The position numbers and the translations under genes are program-made. This document shows positions 52,644-60,461 of a stretch of DNA of 64,000 nt, piece by piece. Source of the stretch: Agrobacterium cavarae (GTDB taxonomy: Bacteria > Pseudomonadota > Alphaproteobacteria > Rhizobiales > Rhizobiaceae); assembly GCF_004310285.1 (NCBI RefSeq), contig NZ_SISF01000030.1:186001-250000 (forward strand), read 5' to 3'. Each line of letters begins with the position of its first letter. Position 1 is the first letter of the stretch. The notes under the pieces were generated by a model. It was not told the DNA's origin, searched no databases, and saw only the letters and a program-made list of their open reading frames with translations.

Positions 52644-52733
52644 GGGCGCACAAAGAATGCTCTACTCCTTTGAATCGATGCGCCGTTCTTTCCGAAAATC
52701 GATTTCGATTTTCGGGCGGATGCTTTGAGCATT
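52644..52733 (+). repeat. RIME-like intergenic repeat, copy 5 (5'-truncated)
   Basis: Starts right after a TAA stop codon but lacks the left arm of hairpin 1. Hairpin 2 (CCGAAAATCGA-TTTCGATTTTCGG region, 52692-52715) is perfect. The following 115 bases up to the next gene are AT-rich leader. Confidence 0.6.
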
Positions 52734-52848
52734 TCGGCAACGCTCTTAACCATAATATTCATCTTGCGTTCATAGAGGGCCCGCTTCCGATTGACACTTA
52801 CCCCTGATCTCTCTTAACACTTTATTAAGACTTCAAGGGACGGGTTTG

Positions 52849-53463
52849 ATGATGAATGCATCGCAGGCACGGGCGCTGCTCATTGCAGTGGCGGCCGGAC
52901 TACTTTCTGCGGCCTCCGTGCAGGCTGAAAACAAAGGCAGCCCGGCCATGGTGACGGGCGGCATTACATCGCAGCCGATCGGCCATTACGAATTCTGCCA
53001 GAGATACGCATCCGAATGCGATATTCGCAGCAAGCTGACACCCGCTCCTCGCGTGACGGATTATGGCTGGACTGTCATTCGCGACATCAACACCGAGGTG
53101 AACACCACCATCGTCGCCATGACCGACCAGGAAGTCTATGGCAAGGACGAGTATTGGGAATATCCCAAGACCGCAGGTGACTGCGAGGACTTCGTGCTGT
53201 TGAAGCGCAAGAAGCTGATCGAGAAGGGCTTTGCCGTCTCCGATCTTCTCATCACCGTCGTGCGCAAGCCGGATGGCGAAGGCCATGCGGTATTGACCGT
53301 GCGAACCAATGACGGCGACTTCATCCTCGACAATTTGTCGAACGAGGTGAAGCTGTGGACCGACACCAACTACACCTATTTGAAGCGTCAGGCTTCCTTC
53401 AACACCGGTCGCTGGGTCTCCATCGAAGATGGCCGTGATGTTCTGGTTGGCGCACTGCGCTAA
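52849..53463 (+). CDS. Transglutaminase-like cysteine peptidase (BTLCP family)
   Basis: A 204-residue exported protein. A signal peptide (about 1-25, ending SVQAE) precedes a bacterial transglutaminase-like cysteine protease domain with catalytic Cys in AGDCEDFVLLKRKKL, His in GEGHAVLTV and Asp in DFILDN. LapG, which releases large adhesins under c-di-GMP control, belongs to this family. Here no lapD or adhesin gene adjoins, so the substrate is open. ATG 52849 (after AAGGGA) is favoured; ATG 52852 is also possible. Confidence 0.87.
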   Translation: MMNASQARALLIAVAAGLLSAASVQAENKGSPAMVTGGITSQPIGHYEFCQRYASECDIRSKLTPAPRVTDYGWTVIRDINTEVNTTIVAMTDQEVYGKDEYWEYPKTAGDCEDFVLLKRKKLIEKGFAVSDLLITVVRKPDGEGHAVLTVRTNDGDFILDNLSNEVKLWTDTNYTYLKRQASFNTGRWVSIEDGRDVLVGALR

Positions 53464-53499
53464 ACAGACAGCATTGGCAAACGCCGCTTAAGTATTCAG

Positions 53500-54423
53500 T
53501 CACCGAAGCGCAGAACGCGATGTCTCACCTGAGGCGTCGCGCTTTGCTTTCAAGCGGGGAACAACAGACCAGCCCAATGTCGAGCCTGCTGCGGCCGCAA
53601 GAATGGCAACCACGCCGATGATCTGCAGTGGCTGCAGGTGATGGCCGAAGGCAATACGATCAATCATGATCGCCGCCACCGGATAGATGAAGGACAGGGA
53701 GCCGGTGAGGTTGGTCGGCAATTTCTGGATTGCGCCATAGAGCAGAATATACATCAGTCCGGTGTGAACGACGCCAAGCGTCACCAACATCATCCAAGCC
53801 TGCGCCTCGATGCGAGGACCCTCTGCCGAAAATGGCATGAGCAGAAAAATGCCGGTGACCACCTGAATGAGCGCGATCAGTTGCGGCGGAACGCCCTTCA
53901 ATGTCTTGGCGATGATGGCGGCCACCGCATAGAAGAAGGCGGCGGCGAGAGCGAGCGCAATTCCGGCGAGATAGTTTTCACCAGAATATCCGGCACCGGG
54001 CTTCGCATAGATGATGGCCAGCGTGCCGACCAACGAGATGGCAAGCCACGCTATCTTATTGAGCGTCAGCCGCTCTGACAGGAAGACAGCGCCCATGGCC
54101 ACCAGCATAAAGGGTTGGGTATTGTAGACAGCAGTTGCAATCGAAATCGAAGCGCGTGGATAGGCGGCGAATAATAGCAGCCAGTTCGTGACGATCGCCA
54201 TTCCGCCGAGCACTGCGAAACCCAACTGTTTGCGCGACATGATACCGAGCCGGAAAAATCCCATTGCTGCGCAGATCGGCAGCAGGATCGCCGCGCCGAA
54301 AACGCAGCGCCAAAATACGACGCTCGTCACCGGTTGGCCGGACACGACAACAAACAGGCCGATGGTGCCGGAAATCACCATCGCGCTTGCCATTTCAATT
54401 ACGCCGCGCATCTTTTCAGTCAT
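53500..54423 (-). CDS. EamA-family (DMT) transporter
   Basis: A 307-residue inner-membrane protein with ten predicted helices in two EamA repeats (GTIGLFVVVSGQPVTSVVFWRCVFGA; YAVAAIIAKTLKGVPPQLIALIQ). DMT proteins export amino acids or other metabolites. ATG 54423 begins the first helix correctly; the frame extends to 54552 but that part would overlap the promoter. It is divergent from an Lrp-type regulator, so amino-acid export under Lrp control is a reasonable inference. Confidence 0.88.
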   Translation of the reverse strand: MTEKMRGVIEMASAMVISGTIGLFVVVSGQPVTSVVFWRCVFGAAILLPICAAMGFFRLGIMSRKQLGFAVLGGMAIVTNWLLLFAAYPRASISIATAVYNTQPFMLVAMGAVFLSERLTLNKIAWLAISLVGTLAIIYAKPGAGYSGENYLAGIALALAAAFFYAVAAIIAKTLKGVPPQLIALIQVVTGIFLLMPFSAEGPRIEAQAWMMLVTLGVVHTGLMYILLYGAIQKLPTNLTGSLSFIYPVAAIMIDRIAFGHHLQPLQIIGVVAILAAAAGSTLGWSVVPRLKAKRDASGETSRSALR

Positions 54424-54557
54424 GGTCAGGCCCTCATTGTGATGCAGGGATCCTAATGGACTTGATTGGAGATTGCCTTGAATTTTAAAAGGCTTTACCT
54501 CAAGAATTCCTATCAAAAGAAGGCTGGGATTGGCCTTCGCTTTAAAGGACAAAGCCT

Positions 54558-54995
54558 ATGCTCGACGATGTCGATAAGCGCATTCTGGAGCTTCTGTCGA
54601 ATGACGGGAGAATGTCTGTCAAGGATCTTGCGCAGCATGTGGGACTGTCGGCGCCGAGTACATCCGAGCGGATCAAGCGGCTGGAAGAGCGGGGCGTCAT
54701 CCGCGGCTTTACAGTGGAAATCGACCCGGCGAGCATCGGGTTCATGCTCCAGGCCATCATTCGTGTTCGCCCCTTGCCTGGCAAGCTGCATGTTGTTCAG
54801 CAACTCATCGAGGCAATCCCTGAGATTTCGGAATGCGACAAGGTGACGGGAGACGATTGCTTCATTGCCCGTCTGCATGTCCGCTCGATCGAGGAGCTGG
54901 ACACCATCCTCGACCGGATCGCCGACAAGGCGGAAACCAACACATCGATCGTGAAGCTGCAGCCGGTCAAACGCCGGCTGCTTCCTCTATCCTGA
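54558..54995 (+). CDS. Lrp/AsnC-family regulator
   Basis: A 145-residue regulator with an N-terminal helix-turn-helix (ILELLSNDGRMSVKDLAQHVGLSAPSTSERIKRLEERGVI) and a C-terminal RAM domain that senses amino acids. It lies divergent to the EamA exporter with 134 bases between the start codons, suggesting it controls that gene. It converges with mbfA, with only three bases between the stops. Confidence 0.92.
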   Translation: MLDDVDKRILELLSNDGRMSVKDLAQHVGLSAPSTSERIKRLEERGVIRGFTVEIDPASIGFMLQAIIRVRPLPGKLHVVQQLIEAIPEISECDKVTGDDCFIARLHVRSIEELDTILDRIADKAETNTSIVKLQPVKRRLLPLS

Positions 54996-54998
54996 AAT

Positions 54999-55982
54999 TT
55001 ATCCGTGGCCGATGATGATGCCGGCCGCCAGAACCAGCGAGCCGCCGAGGACCACCTGAAACACGGCGCGCAGGAACGGTGTTTCCATGAACCTGTTCTG
55101 GATGAAGGCAATCGCCCACAACTCGATGAAGACGACCACGGCGGCAATCGCCGTTGCCGTCCAGAAGTGCGGAATGAGGTAGGGAAGTGCGTGACCGAGA
55201 CCGCCGACAGCCGTCATGATACCGGACGCCAGGCCGCGCTTTATCGGCGATCCGCGTCCTGAGAGCTTGCCGTCATCATGAGCGGCTTCGGTAAAGCCCA
55301 TGGAAATGCCCGCTCCGACAGAGGCGGAAAGACCGATCAGAAAGGTTTGCCACGTATCCTGGGTGGCGAAAGCTGCGGCGAAAATCGGTGCGAGCGTCGA
55401 GACCGAGCCGTCCATCAGGCCCGCAAGGCCCGGCTGCACATAGGTCAGCAAGAACTGGCGCTTGGAGGTCTCATCTTCTTCCGATCGCGCATCTTCGGGA
55501 AGATGCTTGTCGCTCAGCATGCCGGCAATGTCTTTATGTCCCCGCTCCGCTTCGGCCAGATCGCCGAGAAGCTTGCGGGTTTCTGCATCGGTCACGTGGC
55601 GAATTGCCTCGTCGTAGAAGCGAATGGCTTGCTGCTCCATCTCTTCGGCCTGCTCGCGGATATGGTCTAGCGACAGCGTATTGATCAACCAGTCCGGCTT
55701 GCGCTCATAAAAGCCGCGCACATGCTCGCGCCGAATAAGCGGAATGACATCGCCAAAGCGGCGCTTGTGCATGTCGATCAGGACATTGCGGTGCGCGTGC
55801 TCCACTTCAGCCATGTCGTCGAAAATCTTGGCGGATTGCGGATATTGAGCGCGCAAATGATCGGCATAGGACCGGTAGATCCGTGAATCATCCTCTTCCG
55901 ACGAGATGGCCAGGGCAAGGATCTCCTGCTCGTTGAGAGAGGAGAAGGGACGTTTGGAGGAAGAGAAGAGAGTGCGGAACAT
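54999..55982 (-). CDS. mbfA: Membrane-bound ferritin (erythrin-VIT1 fusion)
   Basis: A 327-residue inner-membrane protein. Residues about 15-165 form a ferritin-like di-iron four-helix domain with repeated Glu/ExxH pairs (SEEDDSRIYRSYADHL, EVEHAHRNVL, EEMEQQAIRFYDEA, EAERGHKD). Residues about 170-327 form a CCC1/VIT1 membrane domain. MbfA in Agrobacterium and Bradyrhizobium exports excess iron and protects against iron and peroxide stress, and is repressed by Irr. Two perfect Irr-type boxes lie upstream, the nearer only 12 bases before the ATG. AAGGATGG precedes the start. Confidence 0.95.
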   Translation of the reverse strand: MFRTLFSSSKRPFSSLNEQEILALAISSEEDDSRIYRSYADHLRAQYPQSAKIFDDMAEVEHAHRNVLIDMHKRRFGDVIPLIRREHVRGFYERKPDWLINTLSLDHIREQAEEMEQQAIRFYDEAIRHVTDAETRKLLGDLAEAERGHKDIAGMLSDKHLPEDARSEEDETSKRQFLLTYVQPGLAGLMDGSVSTLAPIFAAAFATQDTWQTFLIGLSASVGAGISMGFTEAAHDDGKLSGRGSPIKRGLASGIMTAVGGLGHALPYLIPHFWTATAIAAVVVFIELWAIAFIQNRFMETPFLRAVFQVVLGGSLVLAAGIIIGHG

Positions 55983-55994
55983 CGTGCCATCCTT

Positions 55995-56009
55995 TTAGAA
56001 TGATTCTAA
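55995..56009 (-). promoter_or_regulatory. Irr box (ICE) 1 of mbfA
   Basis: TTAGAATGATTCTAA is a perfect inverted repeat (arms TTAGAA/TTCTAA, centre TGA), located 12 bases upstream of the mbfA ATG, in the leader or over the start point. It matches the iron control element bound by Irr under iron limitation. Confidence 0.85.
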
Positions 56010-56041
56010 TTACTCCTGCGATCGGTGCTTCGCAAGTCGTT

Positions 56042-56056
56042 TTAGAATAATTCTAA
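56042..56056 (-). promoter_or_regulatory. Irr box (ICE) 2 of mbfA
   Basis: TTAGAATAATTCTAA, a perfect 15-base palindrome, is centred 47 bases from ICE 1, about four and a half helical turns. It may overlap the promoter. Two boxes suggest cooperative repression. Confidence 0.85.
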
Positions 56057-56060
56057 TAAG

Positions 56061-56371
56061 GTCTTCTTGCATAGCCGGAAAGCTGAAGGACATGTCTCGC
56101 ACACCAATGGACCGCCAGTATTCGACCAATGATGGCATGCGAGCAAAGCGCCACAAAACACAAGCGTAGGCAGCGCGCTGACCCAACAGCCATCAACCCA
56201 TTCGTAGCACCCCGTTTATTGAACAGACTGCCAAACGGAATCCGGATCCGACACGCTTGGGGCAGACCATCATGTCCTTGATCCGGAACATTGCTGAAGG
56301 TTCGGCATTCCTCATTGGCAATGCCGCATCCGGCTGTGTTGCTCCCCAATCAAGCGAGTTTCGAGAGCGCA
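56061..56371. other. Intergenic region upstream of the Gfo/Idh/MocA gene
   Basis: Non-coding stretch with a CGGCATT...AATGCCG inverted repeat near 56310-56335. A 98-codon open frame on the minus strand has no ribosome-binding site or family resemblance. No promoter, repeat or mobile-element remnant was recognised. Confidence 0.35.
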
Positions 56372-57487
56372 ATGCCATCACCAGAAAAGAAAATCCGTTA
56401 CGCCGTCGTCGCCGGAGGCCAAATCTCACAGCAGGCCTTCATGCCCGGCATCAAGCAAACCAACAATTCCGAGCTGGCAGCGCTTGTAACCGGTGATCCG
56501 GTGAAAGCGGACAAGCTTGCAAAACTTTACGGAATAAAACCCTGGTCGTACGAGCAATATGATGAGCTGCTGAAGTCCGGCGAAATCGACGCCGTTTATG
56601 TTGCCACCCCAAACTTCCGTCACGCCCCATTCGCCGTTGCCGCTCTCGAGGCTGGCATTCACGTGCTTCTGGAAAAGCCGATGGCGTCGAGTGTCGAGGA
56701 GGCTGAACAGATCCTGGCAGCACAAAAGAAAAGTGGCGCCAAGCTGATGATTGCCTATCGTCTTCATCACGAGCCCGGCAATGTCGAGCTTTTCACACGC
56801 GCTCGCAATGGCGACTTTGGTGATCTTCGCAGCTTCTCCTCAACCTTCGCCCAGAATGTCGCAGAAGAAAACTCTCGTGGTCATAACGGCTATTGGGGCG
56901 GCCCTGTGCCAGACATGGGTGCCTATCCGCTCAATGCAGTGCGCAACCTCTTTGGCAGCGAGCCCGTCGCGGTTCACGCGGTTGGAACCAAGGCCAAAGA
57001 TCGCGGCTTCAACTTTCATGATACGGTCGCGGTCACCTTGCTGTTTCCGCAAGAGCGCACCGCGCAGTTTACCGTGAGTTACGCAACCGCATCGGCCGAA
57101 AACTTCACACTGGTCGGAACAAAGGCGACGGTCGAGGCTTCGCCCTGCTACATGTTCGCGCCTTCCATGGGGATCGCTTACCGCGAAATCACTGACGAGG
57201 GGGAGAAGGAACACGTCTTCGAGCCGGTAGACCAGTTTGGTAACGAGACACAGTATTTTTCTGACTGCATTCTGAACGACCGCGATCCAGAAGCCAATGG
57301 CGAGGAAGGCTTGATGGACATGCGTGTCCTGGCTGCAGTTGAGCGTTCGCTTGAGACTGGGGAGACCATCACGTTACCCGCAGCTTCACGATCTCGCAGG
57401 GTCGAAGCCGACCAGGCGCTTCACTTGGACCCCGCTGAGCAACCATCGGAAGACGAGATGATCAGCATCATTCCCCAATCGAAGTAA
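56372..57487 (+). CDS. Gfo/Idh/MocA-family oxidoreductase
   Basis: A 371-residue NAD(P)-dependent dehydrogenase with an N-terminal Rossmann fold (YAVVAGGQISQQAFMPGI) and the EKPMASSVEEA motif whose Lys is catalytic. It is related to glucose-fructose oxidoreductases and sugar/inositol dehydrogenases; the substrate is not known. ATG 56372 fits the family start; the frame is open to 56291 but that part shows no homology. It is flanked by mbfA and a flavodoxin-like gene. Confidence 0.86.
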   Translation: MPSPEKKIRYAVVAGGQISQQAFMPGIKQTNNSELAALVTGDPVKADKLAKLYGIKPWSYEQYDELLKSGEIDAVYVATPNFRHAPFAVAALEAGIHVLLEKPMASSVEEAEQILAAQKKSGAKLMIAYRLHHEPGNVELFTRARNGDFGDLRSFSSTFAQNVAEENSRGHNGYWGGPVPDMGAYPLNAVRNLFGSEPVAVHAVGTKAKDRGFNFHDTVAVTLLFPQERTAQFTVSYATASAENFTLVGTKATVEASPCYMFAPSMGIAYREITDEGEKEHVFEPVDQFGNETQYFSDCILNDRDPEANGEEGLMDMRVLAAVERSLETGETITLPAASRSRRVEADQALHLDPAEQPSEDEMISIIPQSK

Positions 57488-57589
57488 ATAAGATCCACGC
57501 GCCTCCATGCGTCACGAGCAATCTGCGAAACGGGAACAAGCCTTTCGTGTCGCGGTTACGAGACGATGTTCACCTTGGAGGAGACGACA

Positions 57590-58201
57590 ATGGCTTTGAA
57601 AGCAATCGCGCTTAATGCAACCTTGAAGGCATCTGGCAGCGAGCCATCATCGACGGATCGCATGCTCGCACTCATTGCGTCGGCGATGTCAAAAGACGGC
57701 GTAGAGACCGAAACTATCCGCCTTGCGGATTTTAACATAAAGCCCGGCGTGTCCTCTGATGAGGGCGACGGAGATGATTGGCCGGCGATTCGTCAAAAGG
57801 TTGTCGACGCAGATATTCTCATCCTCGGCACACCGATATGGCTTGGACAGCCCAGCAGCGTGTCGAAGCGTGCGTTGGAGCGAATGGACGCGTTTCTTGA
57901 AGAAACAGATGACGCGGGCAGAATGGTATCCTATGGGCGGGTGGCTGCCGTAGCCGTTGTCGGCAATGAAGATGGCGCCCATCATGTTTGTGCCGAACTC
58001 TATCAGGCCCTGAACGATGTCGGCTTTACGATCGCCGCGAACGCGGTGGCCTATTGGGTGGGCGAAGCGATGGGTAGCACAAACTTTTCCGACCTGGAGC
58101 ACATCCCAGAAACAGTGGCGAAGGCCGTCGACATGCTGGCCCGAAACACCGTGCATTTGGCGAAGCTGACCAAAGAAAACCCCTATCCAGGTGAAGCGTG
58201 A
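57590..58201 (+). CDS. Flavodoxin-like NAD(P)H-dependent FMN reductase family protein
   Basis: A 203-residue protein with a flavodoxin-like fold of the NADPH-dependent FMN reductase/WrbA class: phosphate-binding loop ALNATLKASGSEPSST at the start and the GTPIWLGQPSS flavin loop near residue 88. It probably binds FMN and reduces quinones, azo compounds or flavin. ATG 57590 is chosen because of GGAGGAG ahead of it; a start at 57566 lacks one. Possibly an oxidative-stress gene given its place near mbfA. Confidence 0.85.
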   Translation: MALKAIALNATLKASGSEPSSTDRMLALIASAMSKDGVETETIRLADFNIKPGVSSDEGDGDDWPAIRQKVVDADILILGTPIWLGQPSSVSKRALERMDAFLEETDDAGRMVSYGRVAAVAVVGNEDGAHHVCAELYQALNDVGFTIAANAVAYWVGEAMGSTNFSDLEHIPETVAKAVDMLARNTVHLAKLTKENPYPGEA

Positions 58202-58299
58202 GAACGGGTATTCATATCTTCCTCCACCAAGCGGGCGGCGCCCCTGGTGTCAATCAGGCCATTGATTAGCCGGCTAATGAAAGCGCCTTGATCGGTTTG

Positions 58300-58848
58300 T
58301 TAAAAGCTCGGAGGCGTGCAGGCACTGATCACCTCGCAGGGCACAGGCCCAACGCAGCGAAAAACATGGGGACGCCTGCTTTCGAAATAATAGGCGTCAC
58401 CCGGCCCAAGAATGCGGCGTTCGTCATCGACGGTGACCTCCAGCCGGCCAGACAGCACGATGCCACCCTCCTCCCCCTCATGCACCAGAGGCACACGTCC
58501 TGTACTGGCGCCGGGTTGATAGCACTCTTTAAGAATCTGCAGGCTCCTGCCGAACAGGTTATCTCCGATTTGCCGGTAGGAAATCGGCCCCTTGCCGATC
58601 TCGACCAACTCTTCCGCAGCGTAGAACGCCTTGCGCGGCTTGTCCGGCTCGAAGGCGAAAAACTCTGCAAGGCCAATCGGGATGCCTTCCAGGATCCGCT
58701 TCAGCGCACCAACGGACGGATTGGCCGAATTTGACTCGATCAGCGAAATCGTCGAGTTGGTCACGCCTGCCCTGCGGGCCAACTCGCGTTGCGACAACTT
58801 GTGCATCGACCGAAGATGACGCAATCTGTTGCCAATATCGACGCTCAT
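58300..58848 (-). CDS. XRE-cupin regulator (PuuR-like)
   Basis: A 182-residue regulator with an N-terminal XRE helix-turn-helix (LSQRELARRAGVTNSTISLIESNSANPSVG) and a C-terminal cupin domain for effector binding (HEGEEGGIVLSGRLEVTVDDE). PuuR, the repressor of putrescine catabolism, has this design. It is divergent from an omega-amino acid aminotransferase, so it is likely to control the use of beta-alanine or a related amine. The effector is unverified. Confidence 0.9.
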   Translation of the reverse strand: MSVDIGNRLRHLRSMHKLSQRELARRAGVTNSTISLIESNSANPSVGALKRILEGIPIGLAEFFAFEPDKPRKAFYAAEELVEIGKGPISYRQIGDNLFGRSLQILKECYQPGASTGRVPLVHEGEEGGIVLSGRLEVTVDDERRILGPGDAYYFESRRPHVFRCVGPVPCEVISACTPPSF

Positions 58849-58996
58849 TGAAATCTCCGCGTTTCACATGTTCGGTATAGCGCAAACATACACCCTTCTA
58901 CTCAGTTAAAACAATAGGTTAGTACTGAATAGAAAAGGACTTGTTTACAGCCATAAAGTCGCGGATGGATGCATCATCCAAGTCAAGGGGACCCTC

Positions 58997-60331
58997 ATGG
59001 ACCATCAAACCAAAGCCAACATGCCAAACCTCGCCAATTTCTGGATGCCGTTCACGGCGAACCGCCAGTTCAAGGCGTCACCCCGTCTGCTGGCAAGTGC
59101 CGAGGGCATGTACTACACCGATATTGACGGCAACCGGATCCTCGACGGCACAGCTGGCTTGTGGTGCGTGAATGCGGGCCACGGCCGCAAGCGGATTTCG
59201 ACGGCTGTCGAGCGACAGCTCTCCACGATGGATTTTGCGCCCACCTTCCAGATGGGCCATCCCATCGCTTTCGAATTTGCCGAAAAGCTCGCCGCACATG
59301 CGCCGGGCGGTGCCGCTGCCGAACTCGATCGCGTCTTTTTCACAGGTTCTGGTTCTGAATCTGTAGACACAGCGCTCAAGATTGCGATCGCCTATCAGCG
59401 CGCCATCGGCCAGGGAACACGCACACGCATCATCGGCCGTGAGAAGGGTTATCACGGCGTTGGCTTCGGCGGCATCTCGGTTGGCGGTCTCGTCAACAAC
59501 CGCCGCGTTTTCCCGCAGATCCCCGCCGACCATATGCGCCACACACTCGACTTGGAGCGCAACGCGTTCAGCAAGGGTCTACCACAGCATGGTTTGGAGC
59601 TTGCGGAAGATCTGGAGCGTCTCGTCGCCCTTCACGGCGCAGAGACGATTGCCGCGGTGATTGTCGAACCGATGTCGGGTTCGGCCGGCGTGATCCTGCC
59701 ACCCAAGGGCTATCTGGAAAGGCTTCGCGCCATTGCCGACAAGCATGGCATCCTGGTGATCTTCGATGAGGTCATCACCGGTTTCGGTCGTCTTGGTCAG
59801 CCATTCGCAACCGATTACTTCGGCGTCGTTCCGGATCTGGTCACGACCGCCAAGGGTATCACCAACGGCTCGATCCCGATGGGCGCGGTGTTCGCGAAGC
59901 GCTACGTCTATGATGCGCTGATGCACGGCCCGGAAAACCAGATCGAGCTCTTCCACGGTTACACCTATTCAGGTCACCCGGTTGCCTGCGCCGCCGGCAT
60001 CGCCACGCTCGAGATCTATGAAGAGGAGGGCCTTCTGACACGCGCGGCATCTCTGGCGCAGAAATGGGAAGATGCCCTCCACGGATTGAAGGGCGCACCG
60101 CATGTGGTCGATATCCGCAATCTCGGCCTCGTCGGCGCCATCGAACTTGCCCCGCGTGACGGTGCTCCAGGAACACGCGCTTACGACGTCTTTGTCGATT
60201 GCTTCAAGAAGGGCCTTCTTGTCCGCGTTACGGGAGACATCGTAGCGCTCTCTCCTCCACTGATCATCGAGGAAGACCAGATCGATACGATCGTCTCCAT
60301 GATTGGGGATGCACTTCAGCGAGCTGCGTGA
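58997..60331 (+). CDS. Omega-amino acid:pyruvate aminotransferase (class III)
   Basis: A 444-residue pyridoxal-phosphate enzyme of class III, closest to beta-alanine--pyruvate transaminase. It has the cofactor-binding GSGSESVDTALK motif, the IFDEVITGFGRLG motif with the ring-stacking Asp, and the lysine in TTAKGITNGSIPMGAV that forms the Schiff base. It transfers amino groups from beta-alanine, taurine or other omega-amines to pyruvate. AAGGGG lies ahead of the ATG. Divergent from the XRE-cupin regulator. Confidence 0.93.
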   Translation: MDHQTKANMPNLANFWMPFTANRQFKASPRLLASAEGMYYTDIDGNRILDGTAGLWCVNAGHGRKRISTAVERQLSTMDFAPTFQMGHPIAFEFAEKLAAHAPGGAAAELDRVFFTGSGSESVDTALKIAIAYQRAIGQGTRTRIIGREKGYHGVGFGGISVGGLVNNRRVFPQIPADHMRHTLDLERNAFSKGLPQHGLELAEDLERLVALHGAETIAAVIVEPMSGSAGVILPPKGYLERLRAIADKHGILVIFDEVITGFGRLGQPFATDYFGVVPDLVTTAKGITNGSIPMGAVFAKRYVYDALMHGPENQIELFHGYTYSGHPVACAAGIATLEIYEEEGLLTRAASLAQKWEDALHGLKGAPHVVDIRNLGLVGAIELAPRDGAPGTRAYDVFVDCFKKGLLVRVTGDIVALSPPLIIEEDQIDTIVSMIGDALQRAA

Positions 60332-60350
60332 TCGCTCAAGCTCTGAAGAA

Positions 60351-60379
60351 GGTCCGGGGTGAGGAACCCGCCCCGGACC
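60351..60379 (+). terminator. Terminator of the aminotransferase gene
   Basis: GGTCCGGGG (60351-60359) and CCCCGGACC (60371-60379) form a perfect nine-base stem. The T-run is weak, but the position 20 bases after the stop codon fits. Confidence 0.65.
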
Positions 60380-60461
60380 GTATTCGACCAGATTTAGTCA
60401 AAATTTAAGAATTTTCATCCCGTTGTAATATAACGACAAAAATCCCCATATCAAAGCAAAG

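Noticed and set aside
56053-56349. 98-codon minus-strand frame considered as a transposase remnant
   Set aside because: No catalytic motif, inverted ends or target duplication could be seen.
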